From Aeromicrobium ginsengisoli (lineage in GTDB: Bacteria > Actinomycetota > Actinomycetes > Propionibacteriales > Nocardioidaceae), in the NCBI RefSeq assembly GCF_004134905.2, contig NZ_SDPQ02000003.1, forward strand, positions 248,001-312,000: a DNA stretch of 64,000 nt, written 5' to 3'. Under the pieces are notes generated by a model, which saw only the letters and a program-made list of their open reading frames with translations, was not told the origin of the DNA and did not search any database. Shown here in pieces: positions 44,781-53,047 of the stretch (position 1 is the stretch's first letter; every line of letters starts with the position of its first letter). A program made the translations under genes and the position numbers.

Positions 44781-45638
44781 ATGGATCGCAGCTCTCTCGC
44801 CGACTTCCTCCGCCGCCGGCGTGAGGCCCTGCAGCCCGCCGACGTCGGGCTCTCGGTCGGACCGCGCCGGCGCGCGACCGGGCTGCGCCGCGAGGAGGTG
44901 GCCCACCTCACCGGGATGTCGGTCGACTACTACGCCCGGCTCGAACAGGCTCGCAGCCCGCAACCGTCGGTCCAGATGCTGCGCGCCCTCGCGCGTACGC
45001 TCCGCCTGTCCGACGACGAGACCGACCACCTCCATCGGCTCGCCGGTCACGCCGCGCCCGATCGCACGGGCTCGTCGCCGTACGTACGACCGGTCCTGCT
45101 CCGCGTCATCGACCAGCTCGAGGACTGTGCCGCGTTCGTGGTGTCCGACCTCGGGGTCGTGCTCGCGCAGAACCGGCTGTCCAAGCTCCTGCAGGGCGAC
45201 CGCGGCGGACTCACGGGAGTCGAGGCGAGTATGACGTGGCGCTGGTTCGCCCACCCGGAGTCCCGTCCTGCGCCCGTCGAGGACCAGCCCGAGCAGAGTC
45301 GCATCCGAGCTGCCGACCTCCGTGCGACCTGGTCCCGGCGTCCTCACGATGCGGACGTCACGGCCATGATCGACGCCTTGATGGCGACCGGCGACGAGTT
45401 CGCCGAGATCTGGGCGCGCCACGAGGTCGGCCTGCGCCACCCCACCTCGAAGCGGCTCGTGCACCCGAGGGTCGGGCTGCTCGAGGTCGACTGCGAGACG
45501 ATGGCGACGGCCGAGGTGGGCCAGACCCTCGTGATCCTCGGTGCCGCGCCGGGCACCGAGACCTACGGCAAGCTGCAGCTGCTGCACGTCCTGGGTGAGC
45601 AGCCGCTCGGCGAGCCGGCTCCCGCAGCCACGAAGTAA
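44781..45638 (+). CDS. XRE/MmyB-type helix-turn-helix regulator
   Basis: A 285-residue regulator: HTH at about 5-85 (ATGLRREEVAHLTGMSVDYYARLEQ, given in parts of the family pattern) and an MmyB-like ligand domain from about 100 to 275 (VRPVLLRVIDQLEDCAAFVVSDLGVV). Such proteins regulate a divergent dehydrogenase/reductase gene, here the aldo/keto reductase. The GGAGG close to the ATG has unusually short spacing (2 nt). Confidence 0.9.
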   Translation: MDRSSLADFLRRRREALQPADVGLSVGPRRRATGLRREEVAHLTGMSVDYYARLEQARSPQPSVQMLRALARTLRLSDDETDHLHRLAGHAAPDRTGSSPYVRPVLLRVIDQLEDCAAFVVSDLGVVLAQNRLSKLLQGDRGGLTGVEASMTWRWFAHPESRPAPVEDQPEQSRIRAADLRATWSRRPHDADVTAMIDALMATGDEFAEIWARHEVGLRHPTSKRLVHPRVGLLEVDCETMATAEVGQTLVILGAAPGTETYGKLQLLHVLGEQPLGEPAPAATK

Positions 45639-45647
45639 CCTCGCAGG

Positions 45648-46283
45648 GTGCCTGAGTTCACCGGATTTCCCGTCGCGGCCCTCGACTTCTACGACGACCT
45701 CGAGATGGACAACACCAAGACGTACTGGGAAGCCCACCGGCAGACGTACGACACGGCGGTCGCCGCGCCGATGAAGGCGCTCGTCGCGTCGCTCGCCGAC
45801 GAGTTCGGCGACGCCAAGATCTTCAGGCCCTACCGCGACGTGCGGTTCGCCAAGGACAAGACGCCCTACAAGACGCACCAGGGTGCGTTCGTGCCCAGAG
45901 GCCCGGCGACCGGCTACTACGTGCAGGTCGGCGCACCGGGCGTACGTGTCGGCGTCGGCTTCTACGAGGCGTCGTCGCCCCGGCTCGCCAGTATTCGCGA
46001 CGCGATCGTCGACACGCGGCGCGGCGGCGAGCTCGAGGAGATCCTCGCGACGATGCAGGCGTCGGGCTGGGAGCTCGGCGGCGACCGGCTCAAGACCGCG
46101 CCGCGCGGCTTCGACGTCGACCACCCGCGCATCGAGCTGTTGCGCCACAAGTCGATGACGCTGGGCAAGAGCTACGGCTTCGAGCCGTTCATCCACACGC
46201 CCGAGCTGCTGGAGCACGTCCGCACCGACTGGCGCGAGGCGACGCCGTTCGTCGAGTGGGTCCTGCGCTACGCCAAGGCCTAG
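45648..46283 (+). CDS. DUF2461 protein
   Basis: A 211-residue protein of DUF2461, common in bacteria. Diagnostic blocks are FYDDLEMDNTKTYWEAHR near the start, IFRPYRDVRFAKDKTPYKTH (about 59-78) and the GYYVQVGAPGVRVGVGFYE segment. Starts with GTG 9 bp after the regulator stop. Structure-function is not established for the family. Confidence 0.88.
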   Translation: MPEFTGFPVAALDFYDDLEMDNTKTYWEAHRQTYDTAVAAPMKALVASLADEFGDAKIFRPYRDVRFAKDKTPYKTHQGAFVPRGPATGYYVQVGAPGVRVGVGFYEASSPRLASIRDAIVDTRRGGELEEILATMQASGWELGGDRLKTAPRGFDVDHPRIELLRHKSMTLGKSYGFEPFIHTPELLEHVRTDWREATPFVEWVLRYAKA

Positions 46284-46286
46284 CCG

Positions 46287-46307
46287 CCCCGCCCACATTG
46301 GGCGGGG
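46287..46307. terminator. Bidirectional terminator
   Basis: CCCCGCCC (46287-46294), loop ACATT, GGGCGGGG (46300-46307): a perfect 8-bp GC stem that exactly fills the gap between two converging genes. Confidence 0.85.
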
Positions 46308-47294
46308 TCAGACGTGGACCGCCCGCATGCCCGCTTCGTCATAGCGGTCCCCGAGGGTCACGCCCACGGGGGCCGCATCGGCGAGTGCGGCCAGGTCCTC
46401 GTCGGTGAGCTCGACATCGACCGCGGCGACGTTCTCCTCCAAGTACGTCCGACGCTTCGTGCCCGGGATCGCGACGACGCCGTCCTGGTGCAGCACCCAG
46501 GCCAGCGCGAGCTGTCCCGGCGTGACGCCCTTGGCGCCGGCGAGCGCCCGAACCTTGTCGACGACCGTCAGGTTGTGCGTCATGTTCTCGTCACCGAACC
46601 GCGGCATGTTGCGGCGCCAGTCACCCTCCGGCAGGTCCGCCGGCGATGAGATCGCGCCGGTCAGCACGCCACGACCCAGCGGGGAGTACGCCACGAACTC
46701 GATGCCGAGCTCGCGCGTCGTGTCGAGGACACCGTTGACCTCGGGGCTGCGCTCGAAGAGGGAGTACTCCGTCTGGATCGCGGTGATCGGGTGCGTCGCG
46801 TGCGCGCGCCGGATCGTCTCGGGCGCCGCCTCGGACAGCCCGAGGTGGCGAACCTTGCCCTCGGCGACGAACTCCGCCATCGCGCCGACGGTCTCCTCGA
46901 TCGGGATGGTCGGGTCGACGCGGTGCAGGTAGTAGAGGTCGATCGTCTCCATGCCGAGGTTCTTCAGCGAACGCTCGAGCGCCCTGCGGGCATAGGCGGG
47001 GCTGCCGTCGGGTGGGCCCATGGTGCCGTCGTCCTCGATGTGAGTGGCGAACTTCGTCGCGAGCGCGAACTCGTCACGGCGGCTGCCGATCGCCTGGCCG
47101 ATGAGCCGCTCGTTGAGGAACGGGCCGTAGATCTCGGCGGTGTCGATCATCGTGACACCGAGGTCGAGAGCGCGGTTGAGCGTCGCGGTCGACTCCGTGT
47201 CGTCGCGGTCGCCGTAGAACGCCGACATCCCCATCGCGCCGAGTCCCTCGACACTGGCCTCCAGGCCCTGGGTCCCCCATGCGGTGGTCCTCAT
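46308..47294 (-). CDS. Aldo/keto reductase (MerR-linked)
   Basis: A 328-residue aldo/keto reductase. Catalytic Asp/Tyr are in MIDTAEIYGPFLNE, Lys in ATKFATH and His in YYLHRVDP; the cofactor end motif is VAIPGTKRRTYLEENV. It is a distant paralogue of the enzyme at 43.7 kb. Its start overlaps the stop of a MerR regulator gene by 4 bp, so the regulator and enzyme form an operon responding to the same signal. Confidence 0.92.
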   Translation of the reverse strand: MRTTAWGTQGLEASVEGLGAMGMSAFYGDRDDTESTATLNRALDLGVTMIDTAEIYGPFLNERLIGQAIGSRRDEFALATKFATHIEDDGTMGPPDGSPAYARRALERSLKNLGMETIDLYYLHRVDPTIPIEETVGAMAEFVAEGKVRHLGLSEAAPETIRRAHATHPITAIQTEYSLFERSPEVNGVLDTTRELGIEFVAYSPLGRGVLTGAISSPADLPEGDWRRNMPRFGDENMTHNLTVVDKVRALAGAKGVTPGQLALAWVLHQDGVVAIPGTKRRTYLEENVAAVDVELTDEDLAALADAAPVGVTLGDRYDEAGMRAVHV

Positions 47295-47677
47295 TCGTTC
47301 ACCATCTCCTTGTAGTGGTTGATCTTGCGGTTGATCGCGTCCAGGTGGGTCTGCACCTCGTTGAGCTCCTCGAGCACGTGCTCGCGGTGCGCCTCGAGGA
47401 TCGCCAGCCGTTGCGGCTCGCTGCCCTCGATCCGGTAGAGGTCGACGAAGCGCCGGATGTCACGGATCGGCATCCCGGTGCGGCGCAGCATGACGAGCGT
47501 GCCGAGCCAGCGCACGTCCTCCTCGGTGTAGCGGCGCTGCCCGGACGCGGAGCGTTCGGGACGATGGAGGGACAGCCCCTCCTTCTCGTAGTAGCGCAGG
47601 GTGTCGACGCTCAGCCCGCTCAGCTCGGCGGCCGCGCTGATCGTCACGCCACCAGCGGGAACCTCTGTCACAGTCAT
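47291..47677 (-). CDS. MerR-family regulator
   Basis: A 128-residue MerR-type protein: HTH TISAAAELSGLSVDTLRYYEKEGL (in segments, about 9-33), wing, then a dimerisation coiled coil (about 80-118). No metal-binding cysteines. The ATG at 47677 is supported by a MerR-style promoter with 19-bp spacer whose predicted start falls on that ATG. Co-transcribed with an aldo/keto reductase, a frequent arrangement in actinobacteria. Confidence 0.92.
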   Translation of the reverse strand: MTVTEVPAGGVTISAAAELSGLSVDTLRYYEKEGLSLHRPERSASGQRRYTEEDVRWLGTLVMLRRTGMPIRDIRRFVDLYRIEGSEPQRLAILEAHREHVLEELNEVQTHLDAINRKINHYKEMVNE

Positions 47678-47683
47678 GCCTTC

Positions 47684-47714
47684 AGCATGAACCCTGGAGC
47701 GCACTCCAGGTCAA
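47684..47714 (-). promoter_or_regulatory. MerR-type promoter and operator
   Basis: On the minus strand, TTGACC (47714-47709), a 19-bp spacer and CATGCT (47689-47684). The spacer contains the dyad CCTGGAG-N4-CTCCAGG (47693-47710), overlapping the -35 edge. Over-long spacers with a central dyad are the signature of MerR activation by DNA untwisting. The start is predicted at 47677, so the mRNA would be leaderless. Confidence 0.75.
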
Positions 47715-47738
47715 ATCCTTTCGACAGGCTCAAGGAGC
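47715..47738. repeat. Short dispersed repeat, copy 3 (inverted)
   Basis: ATCCTTTCGACAGGCTCAAG then GAGC; the reverse complement agrees with copy 2 at all but one or two positions. It lies between the merR promoter and an araC-type gene. Confidence 0.75.
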
Positions 47739-47763
47739 GGCAGCGGGATGCGATCATGGTGCG

Positions 47764-48156
47764 GTGGCGAACGAGGACCTCGTCCTGCTCCGCAGGGCAC
47801 GCGACACGATGGACCGTGAGTACGCCAGGCCGCTCGACGTCGAGGCCCTCGCCCGGGTCGCCCTGATGTCGCCCGGCCACTTCTCCCGCAGCTTCCGCGC
47901 CGCGTTCGGCGAGACGCCCTATGGCTACCTCATGACCCGGCGCATCGAGCGCGCCATGGCCTTGCTGCGGCGCGGCGACCTGTCGGTCACGGAGGTCTGC
48001 TTCGAGGTCGGCTGCGCCTCGCTCGGCACGTTCAGCACCCGGTTCTCCGAGCTCGTCGGCGAGAGCCCGAGCGCCTATCGGGCCCGCGATCACGGGGACG
48101 ACGAGGGCGTACCTGCGTGCATCGCCAAGGTGCTGACCCGGCCGCTGCGCCGCTGA
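47764..48156 (+). CDS. Short AraC-family regulator
   Basis: A 130-residue protein that is essentially an AraC/XylS DNA-binding domain alone: two HTHs (DVEALARVALMSPGHFSRSF near 25-44 and VCFEVGCASLGTFSTRFSEL near 78-97). There is no separate ligand domain. Starts with GTG at 47764. Target unknown; divergent from the MerR/aldo-keto reductase unit. Confidence 0.88.
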   Translation: MANEDLVLLRRARDTMDREYARPLDVEALARVALMSPGHFSRSFRAAFGETPYGYLMTRRIERAMALLRRGDLSVTEVCFEVGCASLGTFSTRFSELVGESPSAYRARDHGDDEGVPACIAKVLTRPLRR

Positions 48157-48262
48157 CGGCTACCCGAAAGTAATTTAGGTCTTCCCAAAGTGTGACGTGC
48201 GCCACTAGGTTCAGTCCGGGCCCGCTGGGTCGGAGGGAGCACGTCCACCTAGGAGGCACCGT

Positions 48263-49477
48263 ATGTCGCTGGTCACCCGAGCACGTCCACTCGTCGCAGC
48301 ACTGAGTCTCGCGTTCGCCACACTCACCGTCGTGGCCGCGCCGGCCCATGCCGACGGTCCCGGCAGCGGCACGCCGTACGTCGTGTCGGTCGGCGACTCC
48401 TACATCTCCGGCGAGGCCGGACGTTGGGCCGGCTCGTCCAACGACAGCTCCGCGCGGGCCGACGCGGGCGGCGACACGGCGTACTTCGACAACGCCACGA
48501 ACACCGCCGAGCAGATCAATCGGTGCCACCGCAGCAAGAGCGCCGAGATCTACATCGGCGGCGGCGTGCAGGGCCTCAACCTCGCGTGCTCAGGCGCCAA
48601 GACGGCGACATCGGACGGCACCGACTTCAAGCCCGGCCTCGACTTCTACGACAACGGGGCGGGCAAGCAGGGCCAGGCCAAGATGCTGCAGCAGTTCGCC
48701 GCGACCCACAACGTCAAGATGGTCGCCGTGTCGATCGGCGGCAACGACTTCAACTTCGCCAGCGTCGTGCAGTCGTGCGTCACGGACTTCCTCACGTCGC
48801 CGAGCTGGTGGAAGGACTACTGCAAGGACGACAGCAGCGTCGTCGCCAACTTCACGACCAGCAACGTCGCTGCGGTCAAGACGCGCATCGCCAACGCGTA
48901 CACCAACATCCGGACCGCGATGCGCAACGCCGGCTATGCCGACAGCTCGTGGACGCTGCTCGTGCAGAACTACCCGTCGCCGGTGCCGGGCGGCTCGGGC
49001 TTCCGCTACAGCGAGAGCGGCTACACGCGGCAGAACACCGGCGGCTGTGGCTTCTGGAACGCTGACGCCGACTGGGCCAACAACACCGCACTCCCGACGA
49101 TCAACAACACCGTGACCGGCGCGATCAGCCAGGCCGGCATCACGAACGCCAAGACGCTCAACCTGTCGTCGACGTTCAACGGCCGGCGGCTGTGCGAGGG
49201 CGGTGTCGGCCTGTACGAGGAGGTCGGGCTGGCCAGCTGGACGGCGCCGACGGCGGTCGACCGTACGGAATGGGTCAACCAGATCCGCACGGTGACAACG
49301 GCCGGCAGCAGCCCCTACTACATCCAGGAGTCGCTGCACCCCAACTACTGGGGCCAGCTCGCGACCCGCTCGTGCGTCCGCCAGGCCTACAACGCCGGTA
49401 CGCCCAAGAGCGGCTCCTGCGTGCGTACGGGCACCGGCCTCACCTCGGCCGGCGAGCCCAAGATGACCCTGCAGTAG
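48263..49477 (+). CDS. Secreted SGNH/GDSL-family hydrolase
   Basis: A 404-residue exported esterase/lipase-like protein. Signal peptide 1-30 ending APAHA; block I GDSYISGE with nucleophile S46; block III GGND (159-162); block V SLHPNYWGQ near residue 355-363 with the catalytic Asp/His region. Several cysteines probably form disulfides outside the cell. Ribosome-binding site CTAGGAGG is 8 bp upstream. Substrate could be lipid or polysaccharide acetate. Confidence 0.9.
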   Translation: MSLVTRARPLVAALSLAFATLTVVAAPAHADGPGSGTPYVVSVGDSYISGEAGRWAGSSNDSSARADAGGDTAYFDNATNTAEQINRCHRSKSAEIYIGGGVQGLNLACSGAKTATSDGTDFKPGLDFYDNGAGKQGQAKMLQQFAATHNVKMVAVSIGGNDFNFASVVQSCVTDFLTSPSWWKDYCKDDSSVVANFTTSNVAAVKTRIANAYTNIRTAMRNAGYADSSWTLLVQNYPSPVPGGSGFRYSESGYTRQNTGGCGFWNADADWANNTALPTINNTVTGAISQAGITNAKTLNLSSTFNGRRLCEGGVGLYEEVGLASWTAPTAVDRTEWVNQIRTVTTAGSSPYYIQESLHPNYWGQLATRSCVRQAYNAGTPKSGSCVRTGTGLTSAGEPKMTLQ

Positions 49478-49483
49478 CGAGCA

Positions 49484-49547
49484 CGCTGAGCCTGACGTTT
49501 CGGTCGGGTCGCCACGGCGTTTCCCAGCAGAAACGTCAGGCTCAGCG
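49484..49547. repeat. Dispersed palindromic element, copy B
   Basis: Perfect 18-bp arms, CGCTGAGCCTGACGTTTC at 49484-49501 and its complement at 49530-49547, separated by 28 nt. It is homologous to copy A at 13090-13159, including the centre, and again lies between converging genes. Confidence 0.85.
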
Positions 49548-49549
49548 GG

Positions 49550-50587
49550 TCAGCGGGTCGGGTCGGGGCCGACCTGCACGAGCAGCTTGCCGAAGTTCTT
49601 GCCCTTGAGCAGGCCGATCAGCGCCGCGGGTGCGTGCTCAAGCCCCTCGACGACATCCTCGCGATGGCGCAGCGAGCCGTCGCGCAGCCAGCCGGCGGCA
49701 TCAGCCTGGAACGCGGCCTGGTGCGTCTTGACGAACTCGGTCTGGATGAAGCCGCGTACCGTGAGGCCCTTGGTCAGGATCGAGGTCATCAGCCGCACCG
49801 ATCGATCCGGGCCGGCCGGCGGCTCGGTCTCGTTGTAGTGCGCGACCAGCCCGCACACCGGCACCCGGGCGTACGTGTTGAGGCGCGGCAGGACCGCATC
49901 CCAGACGTGGCCGCCGACGTTCTCGAAGTACACGTCGATGCCGTCGGGCACCGCGGCCTTGAGGTCGTCGGCGAACGTCGGCGAGCGGTGGTCGAGGGCG
50001 ACGTCGAACCCGAGCTCCTCGAGCCACGCCACCTTGGCGGCACCGCCGGCGATGCCGACCGCGCGAGCGCCCTTGATGCGCGCGATCTGGCCGACCGCCG
50101 AACCGACTGGCCCGGCCGCGGCGGCCACCACGACGGTCTCGCCCGGCTGCGGCTTGCCGATCTCGAGCAGTCCGGCGTACGCCGTGAAGCCCGGCATCCC
50201 GAGCACGCCCAGCGCGGTCGAGACCGGCGCCTGGGCGGGGTCGAGCTTGCGCACGTGCGAGGCCACCGCCACGCCGTAGGTCTGCCAGCCGCCGTAGGCC
50301 AGCACGACGTCACCGGGCCGGAGTGAGTCGGCCCGCGACTCGACGACCTCGGCGACGATCCCACCCTGCATCGGCTCGCCGACCTCAAACGGTGCGGCGT
50401 ACGACTTCGCGGCGCTCATGCGGCCGCGCATGTAGGGGTCGAGCGACAGATAGATCGTGCGGAGCAGTACCTCACCCTCACCGGGCGTGGGGATCGGGCC
50501 GGACTCGATCGTGAAGTTGTCCGAGGTGGGTTCCCCGTGCGGGCGGGAGGCCAGGAGGACGCGGGTGTTCGGCGCAATGTCAGTCAT
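49550..50587 (-). CDS. NADP-dependent zinc-free medium-chain reductase (PTGR/YncB-like)
   Basis: A 345-residue medium-chain dehydrogenase/reductase. The nucleotide motif is VVVAAAAGPVGSAVGQIA (about 150-167), the family N-terminus has LSLDPYMRGRM, and FENVGGHVWDAVLP is typical of prostaglandin/leukotriene-type enone reductases such as YncB/CurA. No structural zinc cysteines. It should reduce alpha,beta-unsaturated ketones or aldehydes. The ATG at 50587 is the family start. Confidence 0.93.
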   Translation of the reverse strand: MTDIAPNTRVLLASRPHGEPTSDNFTIESGPIPTPGEGEVLLRTIYLSLDPYMRGRMSAAKSYAAPFEVGEPMQGGIVAEVVESRADSLRPGDVVLAYGGWQTYGVAVASHVRKLDPAQAPVSTALGVLGMPGFTAYAGLLEIGKPQPGETVVVAAAAGPVGSAVGQIARIKGARAVGIAGGAAKVAWLEELGFDVALDHRSPTFADDLKAAVPDGIDVYFENVGGHVWDAVLPRLNTYARVPVCGLVAHYNETEPPAGPDRSVRLMTSILTKGLTVRGFIQTEFVKTHQAAFQADAAGWLRDGSLRHREDVVEGLEHAPAALIGLLKGKNFGKLLVQVGPDPTR

Positions 50588-50636
50588 CACGGTCGACCGT
50601 ACCGGCGACTCCCAGCGGTGCTGACAGGATGGGGGC

Positions 50637-51473
50637 ATGACCCACGGCACGACCTTCTGGCGCTCGACCGAGGCGGTCCACGACGTCGTCTACTTCGCCC
50701 CCGACACCAAGCAGCGCTACGAGGCGATCGGCCTCAAGGGCTACTGGATGGGCTACATGGCTTCGCGCTCGGCCGCCGTCGGGACCCCCGCGCCGGAGCT
50801 GGTCGTGGCGCTGTTCCACGGCTTCGCCCCGCGCATGGTGACCCGCGCGCTGCCGGACGCCTGGTCGATGGCATCGCGCGACGACGTGCTGTCGACGAGG
50901 TACGCCCTGGCGCGCGACGCACTCGCCCGGGCCGTCGACGGCGTCGACACCGGGCGACTGGCCAAGGAGCTCGCGGCGATCACCCGCGGCATCGACTTCG
51001 CCGGCAAGCCGCTCGCCGCGGCGCACCACTCCCTGCCGGAGCCCGCCGACGACCTCGGCCGCCTCTGGCACGCCGCCACGGCGCTGCGCGAGTATCGGGG
51101 CGACTGCCACGTCGCGGTGCTGACCTCCGCCGGGCTCGACGGCGCCGCGGCGAATGCCCTGGCCGTCGCCGCAGGTCTCGCCGGCGACCAGCAGCGCAGC
51201 ATGCGCGGCTGGACCGAGGACGAGTGGGCAGCGGCGATCAGCCGGTTGGCGACGCGCGGCTGGGTCGACGCCGACGGCGCGATCACCGAGACCGGCCGCT
51301 CGGCCCGCCAGCAGATCGAGGACACGACGGATCGCGTGTGCGCCGCCGGCATCGACCGCGAGGCCACCGGTCGGATGATCACGATCGAGAAGCCCTTGCT
51401 CGCCCTGGCCCGCGCCGTCGAGGCGTCCGGCGCCGTCACGTACCCCAATCCCACAGGCGTACGTCGGCCGTAG
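50637..51473 (+). CDS. SCO6745-like actinobacterial protein
   Basis: A 278-residue helical protein. The pattern GYWMGYMASRSAAVG, WHAATALREYRGDCHVAVL and DEWAAAISRLATRGWVDADG (residues about 180-235) matches the SCO6745 family, whose C-terminal part looks like a winged helix. It may be a DNA-binding or ligand-binding regulator; no experiment is known to me. It lies 16 bp before the LigD-like gene and may be co-transcribed. Confidence 0.75.
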   Translation: MTHGTTFWRSTEAVHDVVYFAPDTKQRYEAIGLKGYWMGYMASRSAAVGTPAPELVVALFHGFAPRMVTRALPDAWSMASRDDVLSTRYALARDALARAVDGVDTGRLAKELAAITRGIDFAGKPLAAAHHSLPEPADDLGRLWHAATALREYRGDCHVAVLTSAGLDGAAANALAVAAGLAGDQQRSMRGWTEDEWAAAISRLATRGWVDADGAITETGRSARQQIEDTTDRVCAAGIDREATGRMITIEKPLLALARAVEASGAVTYPNPTGVRRP

Positions 51474-51489
51474 CCCCTAACGTGGGGGC

Positions 51490-52455
51490 ATGGCCAAGGC
51501 ATCGTCGCCCGCGGTGGAGATCGAGGTGGACGACAAGGTCGTGCGGGTCAGCAACCCCGATCGGGTCTACTTCCCGGAGCGCGGCTGGACCAAGCTCGAC
51601 CTCGTCGACTACTACCTCGCGGTCGGCGACGGCATCGTCAACGCGCTGTACGAACGACCGTGCATGCTGCACCGCTTCCCCAAGGGTCTTGCCGGCGACA
51701 AGGTGCACCAGAAGAAGCTGCCGTCGGGCGCCCCGCCGTGGGTCAAGACCGTCAGCGTCCACTTCCCGCGCTACAACCGCGACGTGCACGAGCTCTGCGT
51801 CACCGAGCTCGCCTCGGTGGTCTGGGCTGTGCAGATGTCGACCGTCGAGTTCCACCCGTGGAACAGTCGCAAGGCCGACGTCGAGAGGCCCGACGAGTGG
51901 CGCATCGACCTCGACCCTGGGCCGGAGTGCGACTTCGCCACGGTCAAGCGCGTCGCCCGGGTCGCCGAGGAGGTGCTCGACGATCTGGGTGCCACCGGCT
52001 TCCCGAAGACCTCAGGCGGCAACGGCCTGCACATCTACGTCCGCATCAAGCCCGAGCACGAGTTCAAGGACGTACGCCGTGGGGCGCTCGCGTTCGCGCG
52101 GGAGGTCGAGCGTCGGGCGCCCGACGACGTCACGACGACGTGGTGGCGCAAGGACCGCGACCCGGCGCAGCTGTTCGTCGACTACAACCAGAACGCCCGC
52201 GACCACACCATCGCGGCGGCCTACTCGGTGCGTGGCTTCCCCGACGGCCGCGTGTCGACGCCGATCCGCTGGGACGAGGTCGACGACGTCGACCCGCACG
52301 ACTTCACGATCGCCACGGTGCCGGCACGCTTCGCCGACCTCGGCGACCTGCACGGGGGCATCGACCAAGCCGCCTTCGACTTCACTCCGCTGCTGGAGTG
52401 GGCCGACCGGGACGAGCACGAGGGTGCCGCGCCGCCGGTCGACCCGGAGGACTGA
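51490..52455 (+). CDS. Stand-alone LigD-type polymerase/primase domain
   Basis: A 321-residue AEP-superfamily polymerase equivalent to the PolDom of LigD. Metal-binding DLDP (140-143) and the NTP motif SGGNGLHIYV (175-184) are conserved, as is NPDRVYFPERGWTK near the start. It adds nucleotides, preferentially ribonucleotides, at broken ends during non-homologous end joining. No ligase or nuclease domain is fused and no ku gene is in view; other LigD parts may be elsewhere. Confidence 0.93.
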   Translation: MAKASSPAVEIEVDDKVVRVSNPDRVYFPERGWTKLDLVDYYLAVGDGIVNALYERPCMLHRFPKGLAGDKVHQKKLPSGAPPWVKTVSVHFPRYNRDVHELCVTELASVVWAVQMSTVEFHPWNSRKADVERPDEWRIDLDPGPECDFATVKRVARVAEEVLDDLGATGFPKTSGGNGLHIYVRIKPEHEFKDVRRGALAFAREVERRAPDDVTTTWWRKDRDPAQLFVDYNQNARDHTIAAAYSVRGFPDGRVSTPIRWDEVDDVDPHDFTIATVPARFADLGDLHGGIDQAAFDFTPLLEWADRDEHEGAAPPVDPED

Positions 52456-52467
52456 GCTGGGACGAAA

Positions 52468-52509
52468 GAATCGGGTCTTGTCCGCCTATAGCCGGACAAG
52501 ACCCGATTC
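52468..52509. terminator. Bidirectional terminator between ligD-like gene and ohr
   Basis: A perfect 17-bp stem (GAATCGGGTCTTGTCCG at 52468-52484, complement at 52493-52509) with an 8-nt loop, between two converging genes. Confidence 0.9.
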
Positions 52510-52526
52510 GCTCGTCTTGCGAGAGG

Positions 52527-52955
52527 TCAGGCGACCTCGACGTCGAGGACGACGTCGATGTTGCCGCGGGTCGCGTTGGAGTAGGGGCACACCTCGTGTG
52601 CCACCGCGACAGCCTTCTCAGCGTCTTCCTGCGAGACGCCCGACAGCTCGACGCGCAGCGTCACGGCGAGGCCGAATCCGCCGAGACCGTTGGGGCCGAT
52701 GCCGACCTCGGCCGTGACGGCCGAGTCGGTCAGGTCGACACCGTGCTGCGACTTGCTCGCCTTGAGCGCGGAGTGGAAGCACGCGGCGTAGCCGGCGGCG
52801 AACAGCTGCTCGGGGTTGGTCGCGCCGCCGGCTCCACCCATCTCGACCGGGATGCGGACGTCGGTGTCGACGAGTCCGTCGGTCGAACGTACGTGACCGT
52901 TGCGGCCGTCTCCGGTCGAGGTGGCGACTGCGGTGTAGAGGATCTGCTCGGGCAT
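52527..52955 (-). CDS. ohr: Organic hydroperoxide resistance protein Ohr
   Basis: A 142-residue OsmC/Ohr-family peroxidase. The redox cysteines are C59 (AACFHSAL) and C123 (EVCPYSNATRGN), and E49 (NPEQLF) and R18 (GRNGHVRS) complete the active site. It detoxifies organic hydroperoxides using lipoylated proteins. The ATG at 52955 follows CCAGGAG. Divergent from a TetR-type gene rather than the usual OhrR; a TetR-style operator overlaps its promoter. Confidence 0.95.
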   Translation of the reverse strand: MPEQILYTAVATSTGDGRNGHVRSTDGLVDTDVRIPVEMGGAGGATNPEQLFAAGYAACFHSALKASKSQHGVDLTDSAVTAEVGIGPNGLGGFGLAVTLRVELSGVSQEDAEKAVAVAHEVCPYSNATRGNIDVVLDVEVA

Positions 52956-52975
52956 GTGAACTCCTGGAGGTTGAG

Positions 52976-53006
52976 GTAGACTAACTAGTACGTCTACATG
53001 AATCAA
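52976..53006 (-). promoter_or_regulatory. ohr promoter with embedded TetR-type operator
   Basis: On the minus strand, TTGATT (53006-53001), 17 bp, then TAGTCT (52983-52978). GTAGAC (52976-52981) and GTCTAC (52992-52997) flank a central ACTAGT (52984-52989), forming a 22-bp near-palindrome that covers the spacer and -10. Confidence 0.7.
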
Positions 53007-53047
53007 ACCACGATCATGGGACGATGACAACCCGAAGGAGGGTGACG

